From the NCBI GenBank assembly GCA_011087645.1, contig JAALLF010000005.1, forward strand, positions 266,903 to 330,902: a stretch of DNA of 64,000 nucleotides, read 5' to 3'. Shown in pieces: positions 57,313 through 64,000 of the stretch (position 1 is the first letter of the stretch; each line of letters begins with the position of its first letter). A model generated the notes under the pieces. The model saw nothing but the letters and a program-made list of their open reading frames with translations. It was not told the DNA's origin and ran no database searches. The translations under genes were made by a program, and so were the position numbers. Source of the stretch: Alphaproteobacteria bacterium. Lineage in GTDB: Bacteria > Pseudomonadota > Alphaproteobacteria > UBA6615.

Positions 57313-58689
57313 GTGCCCCATAAACTGATTGCCCGATCCCGCAAGGATACGGTGCCGGTTTCCGTTGTCGCCACCGCCAACATCGCGGCGTGGCTGCGCA
57401 AGCTGCCCAAGGCGCAGCGCGACTGGCTGAGCCAAAGCGGTTTCACCGGCAAGAAGGGCTCTCATGCGCTGCTGCCGGGCGCGCGCGGCGGCGTTGCGCG
57501 GGCGGTCTTCGTCACCGACAAGGGCACTGACTTGTGGTCATGGAGTGGACTTGCCGCCGCGTTGCCGAAGGCGAGCTATCGCCTGGAGGGTCGGCTGGCC
57601 AAGGCGGCGGCTAATGACGCAGCGCTGGGCTGGGGTCTGGCGGCGTACGAGTTCACCAAATACCGCAGGGCCAGGCTCGACCGGCCGGAACTGGTGTGGC
57701 CCGCCGCCGCCGACCGCGCCGCTGTGACGCGCACGTTGAACGCGACGGCGCTGGTGCGCGACCTGATCAACACGCCGGCCGAAGATATGGGCCCCTCGCA
57801 ACTGACCGCCGCCGCCCGCGCGCTGGGCCGGCGCTTCGCCGCGCGCACCAAGGTGATCACCGGCGACGCGCTGCTCAAGGCCAATTACCCGATGATCCAC
57901 ATGGTCGGCCGGGCGTCGGACGATGCGCCGCGGCTGATCGACATGCGCTGGGGGAACCGCGGCCCAAGGGTGACCCTGGTCGGCAAGGGGGTGTGCTTCG
58001 ACACTGGCGGGCTGGATCTGAAACCGGCGGCCGGCATGCTGCGCATGAAAAAGGATATGGCCGGCGCGGCCCATGTGCTGGGGCTGGCCTCGATGATCAT
58101 GGCGGCGAAACTGCCGGTGCGCCTGCGGGTGCTGATCGGCGCGGTGGAGAACGCGGTCGCCGGCAACGCGTATCGGCCGTGGGACGTGCTGGCCACGCGC
58201 AAGGGCATCACGGTGGAGAACGCCAATACCGACGCCGAGGGCCGTTTGGTGCTCGGCGATTGCCTGGCCGAAGCGTCGCGTGAGACGCCCGACCTGCTGC
58301 TCGACTACGCGACGCTGACCGGCGCTTCGCGGGTCGCGGTCGGCGTCGAACTGGCGGCGCTTTACTGCAACGATGACACCTTGGCCAAAGATCTGGAGAA
58401 ACATGGCCACGGGGCGGCCGACCCCCTGTGGCGGCTGCCGCTGCACAGGCCCTACCGGCGCATGCTCGACAGTAAGGTGGCCGACATTTCCAGCGCCAGC
58501 GAGGGCGGCTTCGGCGGCGGCATCACGGCGGCGCTGTTCTTGGAGGAATTCGTCGATGACGGCATTCCCTGGGCCCATTTCGACATCATGGCGTGGAACC
58601 TATCGACCCGGCCCGGCCGGCCCGAAGGCGGCGACGCGCAGGCCATGCGGGCGGCGTTCGCCTTGATTTCCGAGCGTTTCGGGCGGTAA
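57313..58689 (+). CDS. M17 leucyl aminopeptidase
   Basis: A 458-residue enzyme. A variable N-terminal domain precedes the di-zinc catalytic core: TLVGKGVCFDTGGLDLKPAA supplies the first metal aspartate and lysine, the helix MLRMKKDMAGAAHVLGLASM follows, and VENANTDAEGRLVLGDCLAE is the M17 signature with two metal ligands. It hydrolyses N-terminal residues from peptides in the cytoplasm. GTG start with AGAGGA upstream. Smaller than E. coli PepA but usual for the alphaproteobacterial group. Confidence 0.9.
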   Translation: MPHKLIARSRKDTVPVSVVATANIAAWLRKLPKAQRDWLSQSGFTGKKGSHALLPGARGGVARAVFVTDKGTDLWSWSGLAAALPKASYRLEGRLAKAAANDAALGWGLAAYEFTKYRRARLDRPELVWPAAADRAAVTRTLNATALVRDLINTPAEDMGPSQLTAAARALGRRFAARTKVITGDALLKANYPMIHMVGRASDDAPRLIDMRWGNRGPRVTLVGKGVCFDTGGLDLKPAAGMLRMKKDMAGAAHVLGLASMIMAAKLPVRLRVLIGAVENAVAGNAYRPWDVLATRKGITVENANTDAEGRLVLGDCLAEASRETPDLLLDYATLTGASRVAVGVELAALYCNDDTLAKDLEKHGHGAADPLWRLPLHRPYRRMLDSKVADISSASEGGFGGGITAALFLEEFVDDGIPWAHFDIMAWNLSTRPGRPEGGDAQAMRAAFALISERFGR

Positions 58690-58825
58690 GGGCAGCGCCT
58701 CCATAGATATAGTTTCAAACTATGGATATTATTAAAAATCATAATTGGTAATTAGGCGGCGGACCCGTTAGCAATATGTTCGCTTTAAAAACAACAGAAT
58801 ACCATCGCGACAGGGAGCGTTTTTA

Positions 58826-60136
58826 ATGGTCAAACCTATACTGCAAACTTATCCGGTCATTCACGCCGAAAGCGAGGAAGAGCGCGAGAAGCTGCGCCCG
58901 ATCGGCCGTAACAAAGAGCGCTACCAAGAAACCATGCAGGGTTGGCATGAAGTGATCATGGCGGCCGACAACCTCAACTTCTGGGGCGTCGCCACCATCG
59001 AACATCACTTCTGGTCGGAAGGCTACGAGGTCGGCCCGGCGCCGGCGATCATGGATGCCTACTGGGCGGCGATCACCAAGAATGTGCGGGTCGGCCAGCT
59101 CGGTTACGTGATGAGCATTCAGAACCCGATCCGGGTGGCGGAAGAGACGGCGATCATCGATCACCTGACCCAGGGCCGCAGCTTTGTCGGGTTCGCGCGC
59201 GGCTATCAAAGCCGCTGGACCAATGTGTTCGGCCAGCATTACGGCACCACCTCGACCAAGTCGCCGACCGCGGCGAAGAACAATCAGACGGCGGTCGGCG
59301 CCGGCTTCGCGCAAAGTAAGTTCACGATCTCCGACAAGGATGTCGCCAACGACCAGCACAACCGCGATGTGTTCGAAGAAAATATCGAGATCGTGCTCAA
59401 GGCCTGGACCCAGGATTCGATGAACCATCAGGGCAGCGCCTGGCAGATCCCCTATCCCGGCGATACCGGGGTCGATGACTGGCAACTCGCCCAGGTTGGC
59501 GTGACCCAGCGGCTCGGCGCGCTGGATGAGGTCGACGAGAATAATAACGTGGTCAACGTGTCGGTTTGCCCGGCGCCCTACCAAGACCCGCATCCGCCGA
59601 TCTTCGTGTCGGGCAGCGGCAGCCCCGAGACCATCGACTATAATGCGCGCATGGGCTTCATCCCGACCTACTTCACCGATATCAGCACCGCCGCGCCGCT
59701 CGGCACGCAATATGCGGCGACCGCCAAGGCGGCCGGCTTCGACTGGCTGCCCGGCCAAAACCAGAACATCGTGCGCTGGCTGCAGATCGCCGAGAGCCAC
59801 GACGCCGCCATCGATGCGGTGATGGCCCATGATTACGACATCTGGAAAAACTTCTACGCCGCCATGGGCCGGCGCAAGCTCGACGAGGCCGATGTGATCG
59901 GCTCGATGCTGGATTCCGGCCTCTACGCCATCGGCCCCGCGGAATCGGTGCGCGACCAGTTGGTAGCCCAGTGGGAGCAGATGCCGGCCGAATACATCAC
60001 GCTGATTTATCACTACGCCCAGATGCCCAAGGACAAGGTCATCCAGAACATGAAAGAGTTCAACGAGGTGGTGAAACCGGCACTCGACGAAGTTACCGCC
60101 AAGGCGGGCCACGATATGGCCCAGGCGGCTGAATAA
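58826..60136 (+). CDS. Luciferase-like (LLM) flavin-dependent monooxygenase
   Basis: A 436-residue protein of the bacterial luciferase TIM-barrel fold. N-terminal parts of the active site lie near DNLNFWGVATIEHHFWSEGY and RVGQLGYVMSIQNPIRVAEE. The flavin-binding region includes GRSFVGFARGYQSRWTNVFG, VFEENIEIVLKAWTQDSM and PPIFVSGSGSPETIDYN. It probably uses reduced FMN supplied in trans to oxidise an unidentified substrate. AGGGAG precedes the ATG. A terminator follows at 60163-60190. Confidence 0.87.
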   Translation: MVKPILQTYPVIHAESEEEREKLRPIGRNKERYQETMQGWHEVIMAADNLNFWGVATIEHHFWSEGYEVGPAPAIMDAYWAAITKNVRVGQLGYVMSIQNPIRVAEETAIIDHLTQGRSFVGFARGYQSRWTNVFGQHYGTTSTKSPTAAKNNQTAVGAGFAQSKFTISDKDVANDQHNRDVFEENIEIVLKAWTQDSMNHQGSAWQIPYPGDTGVDDWQLAQVGVTQRLGALDEVDENNNVVNVSVCPAPYQDPHPPIFVSGSGSPETIDYNARMGFIPTYFTDISTAAPLGTQYAATAKAAGFDWLPGQNQNIVRWLQIAESHDAAIDAVMAHDYDIWKNFYAAMGRRKLDEADVIGSMLDSGLYAIGPAESVRDQLVAQWEQMPAEYITLIYHYAQMPKDKVIQNMKEFNEVVKPALDEVTAKAGHDMAQAAE

Positions 60137-60162
60137 AGCCTGGTAAAAAGGCTATACTCGAG

Positions 60163-60190
60163 GGGGTCGCGCCAGTCGCGGCCCCTTTTT
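60163..60190 (+). terminator. Rho-independent terminator after the LLM gene
   Basis: GGGGTCGCG (60163-60171), loop CCAGT, CGCGGCCCC (60177-60185) with one G-T pair, then TTTTT (60186-60190). A textbook intrinsic terminator 26 bases past the stop. Confidence 0.85.
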
Positions 60191-60681
60191 CTTTGCCCAA
60201 ACGGGTTGCCCTTCAAATAGGGTCGGCGCCGATACGCGTCAAAACACCAGTCAAAACTCTGCCTGGCTTGATCCTCGTTGACGGGGCTTTTTCGCTCTTG
60301 TTTTGCACGGTCGACCGCCGCGACCAGCCCCGCTTGTCCAACGTTATGAGCATGCCCTTACCCGCTCCAACCGTTCCGCTTTATGCTTTCGACAACATCT
60401 GGCGAGGCACCGAGGCACTGTTCCATTATTAGCCATGAATGGGACAGTTTAAGTTGCTGGTGCTGACTGCAAAGTGGCGCCGAACGCCTACTACCGGGCG
60501 TAAACCGGCTGTTTTTAAGATGTCTGGTTATTGGCTGATTACGTCGGGTATCGGGGCACATCGGTCGTGAATTGCGATAGGTGATCATGACCGGGATTGA
60601 CCCACAACGGACATCGCGGGTGTTCATAGACTCCCTGCAACTCGCGCCATAAACTTCCCCATTAGGGGGAGAAGCCAGTTA
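60191..60681. other. 491-bp stretch without a supported gene
   Basis: A 79-codon frame at 60193-60432 and shorter ones on the reverse strand have no plausible ribosome site and no recognisable fold. The stretch holds the presumed leader of the cyclase gene; AGGGGGAGAAGCC (60665-60677) provides its Shine-Dalgarno. No repeat or strong hairpin beyond the terminator was seen. Confidence 0.5.
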
Positions 60682-62442
60682 ATGGCCGAAGAGCGCGCCC
60701 AAAGAAGACTTGCAGCAATATTGGCCGCTGACGTGGTCGGTTACAGCCGTCTCATGGGCGAGGACGAGACGGGGACACTAGCTACGCTCAAACAGCATCG
60801 CGCATCGTTAATCGATCCCACCATTACCGAACACCGGGGCCGCATCGTCAAACTTATGGGGGATGGGGTCCTAGTCGAGTTCGGCAGCGTCGTTGACGCG
60901 GTCGAATGTGCCGTCAGCATCCAGCGTGGCATGGTGGAACAGAATGCCGATACACCGGACACAAGTCGGATTATGTTTCGTATCGGCGTCAATCTCGGTG
61001 ACGTAATCATCGAAGGCGATGACATCTATGGTGACGGGGTGAATGTCGCGGCCCGGCTCGAAGGCTTGGCCGAACCGGGCGGTATCTGCGTGTCGGCAAA
61101 GGTGTTCGAGGAGATTCGGACTAAGCTCGACCTGGGGTTCGACGATTTGGGCGAGCAGTCGGTCAAGAATATCGAAGCGCCGGTTCGGGTTTACTCGATA
61201 AACCTCGGTATCGAACCGCCGCAGAGGCTCGCAGGATCGAAATTAGCATCTGCTACGGAACCGTTCGCTGGGAAACCTTCGGTTGCTGTGCTGCCGTTCG
61301 CCAACATGAGCGCTAATCCAGACGATGAATATTTCTCCGACGGCCTGACCGAGGACATTATCACCGAGCTGGCGCGCTTTCGCGAGTTGGCCGTAATCGC
61401 CCGCAACTCGACCTTTCAGTTCAAGAACCGGGCGACCGACGTTGCCGCCGTTGGCCGCGAGTTAGGTGCGCGCTTTGTGGTTGAGGGCAGCGTACGGCGC
61501 GCCGGCGAACGCATCCGCATCAACGCCCAGCTTGTCGAGGCGGATAGCGGCGCCCATGTTTGGGCCGACCGCTGGGACCGCGACATGGGCGACATCTTCG
61601 CCGTGCAGGATGAGTTGACCCGCACGATCGCGGCAAATCTTGGCGTGCGGGTGCAAGACGCCGCTCTTGACCGATCTCTGAAAAAGCATCCATCCGATCT
61701 CGATGCCTATGATTGTGTGTTACGGGCGCGTCGCTATACGGCGTTGCTCGACGAGGATGAACACGCTAAGGCCCGCGATCTACTGGAACAGGCGATCAAA
61801 CTCGACCCCGATTATTCCCAAGCCCATGCGCTGCTAGCCAACGTATATTTGGCCGAGCACCGGTTCGGCTCAAACCCACGGCCCGATCCGATCGATCGCG
61901 GCCTGCGCATGGCGCGCCGCGCCGTCGAACTCGATCCACAGAACGCTTATGCCCGTTGTTGGCTGGCTATTGTGTATTTTTTCCAGCACGAGAATGAGAG
62001 CTTCCAGGCCGAGGCGCTACGGGCGCTCGCCCTCAATCCGAACGATGCCGAAACGGTGGCCGAAGTGGGCCATTACTGCACATGGATGGGAGATTTCGAA
62101 CGAGGCATCGCACTAAACCGTCAGGCGGTGGCGCTCAACCCGCTGCACCCGGGATGGTATTATTTCGCCTTCACCCAATATCACTACAATCAACGTGACT
62201 ACGCGCAAGCTGTCGCTGATGTCGAAAAGGCCGGCATGCCTAATTTCTACTGGACGCCCCTGATGAAGGCGGCTGCGCTGGGGGAATTGGGCGAGACCGA
62301 GCGCGCCGCTGCGGCTTTGGCGCGAATGCGGGAACTGAAGCCGGATCTATCGCCGAGAGAAGAAATCAAGAAGTGGAACTGTGCGCCCGACCATGCCGCA
62401 CACCTGATGGAGGGCCTGAAAAAGGCCGGCCTGTCGGAGTGA
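60682..62442 (+). CDS. Class III adenylate/guanylate cyclase with FlgO/TolB-like domain and TPRs
   Basis: A 586-residue cytoplasmic protein in three parts. The cyclase domain (about 1-180) has RRLAAILAADVVGYSRLMGE, HRGRIVKLMGDGVLVEFGSV (second metal aspartate) and DGVNVAARLEGLAEPGGICV (transition-state N/R). Next comes a FlgO/TolB-N-like domain (about 205-330) with PSVAVLPFANMSANPDDEYF and GARFVVEGSVRRAGERIRIN. The last 250 residues are TPR repeats, e.g. LEQAIKLDPDYSQAHALLAN and EAEALRALALNPNDAETVAE-type units. Such architectures are common in alphaproteobacteria and probably make cAMP in response to a protein partner bound by the TPRs. Confidence 0.92.
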   Translation: MAEERAQRRLAAILAADVVGYSRLMGEDETGTLATLKQHRASLIDPTITEHRGRIVKLMGDGVLVEFGSVVDAVECAVSIQRGMVEQNADTPDTSRIMFRIGVNLGDVIIEGDDIYGDGVNVAARLEGLAEPGGICVSAKVFEEIRTKLDLGFDDLGEQSVKNIEAPVRVYSINLGIEPPQRLAGSKLASATEPFAGKPSVAVLPFANMSANPDDEYFSDGLTEDIITELARFRELAVIARNSTFQFKNRATDVAAVGRELGARFVVEGSVRRAGERIRINAQLVEADSGAHVWADRWDRDMGDIFAVQDELTRTIAANLGVRVQDAALDRSLKKHPSDLDAYDCVLRARRYTALLDEDEHAKARDLLEQAIKLDPDYSQAHALLANVYLAEHRFGSNPRPDPIDRGLRMARRAVELDPQNAYARCWLAIVYFFQHENESFQAEALRALALNPNDAETVAEVGHYCTWMGDFERGIALNRQAVALNPLHPGWYYFAFTQYHYNQRDYAQAVADVEKAGMPNFYWTPLMKAAALGELGETERAAAALARMRELKPDLSPREEIKKWNCAPDHAAHLMEGLKKAGLSE

Positions 62443-62620
62443 AATTCCGACGTTGTCCCGGCAGCGCTGAATGTCCACTTTTGGCTAGAAACCGTCGTCA
62501 GCGGGCAAATTCTGCAACGTACAAACCGGACATTCGATTTCGAAATACGAATTAAGCCGCGCGAGCTGCTGCATTTCATCGCCCTGGAGATTTGTCGTGA
62601 CAGGCACCGTCTTCGAGATG

Positions 62621-63766
62621 CTAGGCCCCCGACTGTTTATCGCTCGTAGTAGACAACGTCGCGGACAGAACCTCCAATGCGACCATGAAGTCGTTCAAAG
62701 GCAGATAGCCAAAACCCAGCCGGAAGACGCGTTTTTCTTCGCCGAACCATGTACCATCGGCGACCTGAAGATCGTGAGCTTCGAGAACGGTATAGAAAGC
62801 ATCGACCGCGTTGTCGGAGAATGCATCGTGGCAGAGCCGCACGCAGCATAGGGCACCCGCATCAGGACGGACCCATTCTGCAAGATGCGAATGATCGCTT
62901 ACCCAACGACTGAGGCGATCAAGAGCTTCTGAGAGGGCGCTTCGGCGATCGGCGAGGATCACATCGAGTTTGTTGAACAGGATTTCCGTCAGCGCTTCAT
63001 CGACCACTGACGCCGATATGACGGTGTTCAACTTGGCAAACGTAAGGCGCTCATAAAGATCAGCCGATTGAGTCGTTAGCCAGCCAATCCGCAAACCGGG
63101 TGCGCCGTAGGCCTTCGAAATCGAAGACGTAGTGATGATCCGGTCGGAAACACCCGCAACACTGGGCATCGCATTCCCGTCGTAGGTCGCATCTCGATAG
63201 GTTTCGTCAACGACGAGGAACGCGTCTGGTGCCCGCGCTCGGACGGCTTCGACCAAGCGTTTGACTGTCGCCTGCGGGATAGAAACACCGCTTGGGTTTT
63301 GCGGTGACGCGATGCTAACGAGCTTCACCTTTGGATTAAGCGTCGAGATAAATGCTGCTTCGTCGATCTGGTAGCTCTCCTCGAAGCTCAATTTGAACGG
63401 CGAAATCGTTGCGCCGGTCGCCCGCATCGCGTCAATCGTAGGCGGAAAACAGGGCGTGGCGACGATGATTTCGTCGCCTGTTCCACAAAGCTCGAAATTC
63501 GTTAGAAACAGCGACAGCGCTGCGCCCTGTGTAACGAGCACGTCATCGGGATTGACGCCGACGCGATCTGCAATCAGCTTTCGGAGGGTCAAATTTCCTT
63601 TCGAAGTGCCATAGCCGAGTCGTAACTCGAGAAGGCTTTCAAGATCAGATTGATCCACCAACTCGTGCAGGATGAGATCGCTCGACGTGCTTTCGGCGAG
63701 ATTGTGGCGACGATGAACGTCTAGAAGCGAAATGATTTCGTTCTTCGGAAAGCGTCCATTCGACAT
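62621..63766 (-). CDS. PLP-dependent class I/II aminotransferase
   Basis: A 381-residue fold-type I enzyme. ELRLGYGTSKGNLTLRKLIA precedes the cofactor region; the PLP lysine sits in ITTSSISKAYGAPGLRIGWL, the ring-stacking aspartate region in VDETYRDATYDGNA, the phosphate-binding arginine in GLRIGWL, and the substrate arginine in RLGFGYLPLNDFM near the C-terminus. I start at 63766, where AGGAGG lies six bases ahead. The donor amino acid is not evident. It lies alone on the minus strand; the neighbouring sequence past 63767 has no supported gene. Confidence 0.85.
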   Translation of the reverse strand: MSNGRFPKNEIISLLDVHRRHNLAESTSSDLILHELVDQSDLESLLELRLGYGTSKGNLTLRKLIADRVGVNPDDVLVTQGAALSLFLTNFELCGTGDEIIVATPCFPPTIDAMRATGATISPFKLSFEESYQIDEAAFISTLNPKVKLVSIASPQNPSGVSIPQATVKRLVEAVRARAPDAFLVVDETYRDATYDGNAMPSVAGVSDRIITTSSISKAYGAPGLRIGWLTTQSADLYERLTFAKLNTVISASVVDEALTEILFNKLDVILADRRSALSEALDRLSRWVSDHSHLAEWVRPDAGALCCVRLCHDAFSDNAVDAFYTVLEAHDLQVADGTWFGEEKRVFRLGFGYLPLNDFMVALEVLSATLSTTSDKQSGA

Positions 63767-64000
63767 TCGATTCCTCCTTTTCGCTGTCAACAATAGACAG
63801 CGCCACAGAGACCATACAAACGCATTTTCGTTCCAAAGGTAACGACCGAACCGCCGTATTGAAGGGGACGGGTTGGATCAGCGCTCATGACCGTTATTGG
63901 CTACTTCCCGCCCTCAGCGGGCACGTCCAGCCACGACCGAAATACGCCGGTCACCTCAACCGATCGATGCAACACAAGCGTTAAATCGTTCTGCTGGGGA
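63767..64000. other. End of window, no gene supported
   Basis: Upstream region of the aminotransferase. A frame opens at an ATG at 63888 on the plus strand and runs to the window edge, but it has no ribosome site and no recognisable protein sequence in the 37 codons visible. Confidence 0.5.

Noticed and set aside
58690..58740. Hairpin CCATAG...CTATGG after the aminopeptidase as a terminator
   Set aside because: Several alternative short pairings exist, the stem is only six to seven pairs and no T run follows closely.
60193..60432. 79-codon frame after the LLM gene
   Set aside because: It begins inside or just after an intrinsic terminator, has no ribosome site and no fold features.

Overview
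The window comes from a GC-rich alphaproteobacterial chromosome. The markers are a ChvG/ChvI two-component pair, RapZ, a MipZ division-site ATPase, a MmcB-type DNA repair protein, a double cold-shock-domain protein, a HugZ-family protein, Sco1/PCu(A)C copper chaperones and a tRNA-Arg(CCG). No phage, transposase, integrase or CRISPR array was seen. The mix of TRAP and TTT transporters, CoA enzymes and oxidoreductases suggests a metabolically versatile heterotroph.

Region 1 (about 1-10.8 kb) is a catabolic regulon. It holds an ACMSD-like amidohydrolase, two Gfo/Idh/MocA dehydrogenases, a 3-hydroxyisobutyrate-dehydrogenase-like enzyme, a complete tripartite tricarboxylate transporter (TctC, TctA, TctB), an orphan DctP-like protein and a HutC-type GntR regulator. 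A 14-bp palindrome (GTCTTATATAAGAC or close variants) lies in three promoter regions of this block and is the likely operator of that regulator. The first 213 bases are the 5' end of rapZ. Region 2 (10.8-16.4 kb) is a DUF1194 protein, a flavin monooxygenase and an extradiol-type dioxygenase, followed by chvG and chvI. The frequent alphaproteobacterial order chvI-chvG-hprK-rapZ is therefore interrupted here by about 13.7 kb of catabolic genes.

Region 3 (16.6-22.5 kb) carries copper delivery to cytochrome oxidase (Sco, PCuAC), a HugZ-like protein and a TetR-controlled group: a small secreted protein, a PNPOx-like flavoprotein and a FAD disulfide-reductase homologue. Two copies of one operator sit in the two divergent promoters. 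Region 4 (23-38 kb) is mixed housekeeping and accessory: a PAS histidine kinase, hypotheticals, tandem AhpD-like paralogues, a secreted metallo-beta-lactamase-fold protein, polA, a Sel1-repeat protein, GST, GNAT, a CHCC zinc protein, an ABC ATPase, a lipoprotein hydrolase and msrB. It is rich in intergenic palindromic repeats of two families.

Region 5 (38-47.5 kb) has the tRNA, mipZ, a second amidohydrolase, a CFA synthase, bactofilin, a cysteine-less DJ-1/PfpI-like protein, mmcB, a FecR/OmpA pair and two very small membrane-associated ORFs. Region 6 (47.5-55.2 kb) is the most coherent pathway: a TRAP transporter (DctP, DctQ, DctM) divergent from CitE-like lyase, MaoC hydratase, acyl-CoA dehydrogenase, class III CoA-transferase and a GntR regulator. 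The gene set fits uptake and CoA-dependent breakdown of a short branched dicarboxylate such as methylsuccinate, mesaconate or itaconate. A promoter overlapped by two inverted repeats lies between the divergent arms. The rest (55.2-64 kb) holds a GST, a lipocalin-like protein, a TVP38 membrane protein, an M17 aminopeptidase, a luciferase-like monooxygenase, a class III cyclase with TPRs and a PLP aminotransferase.
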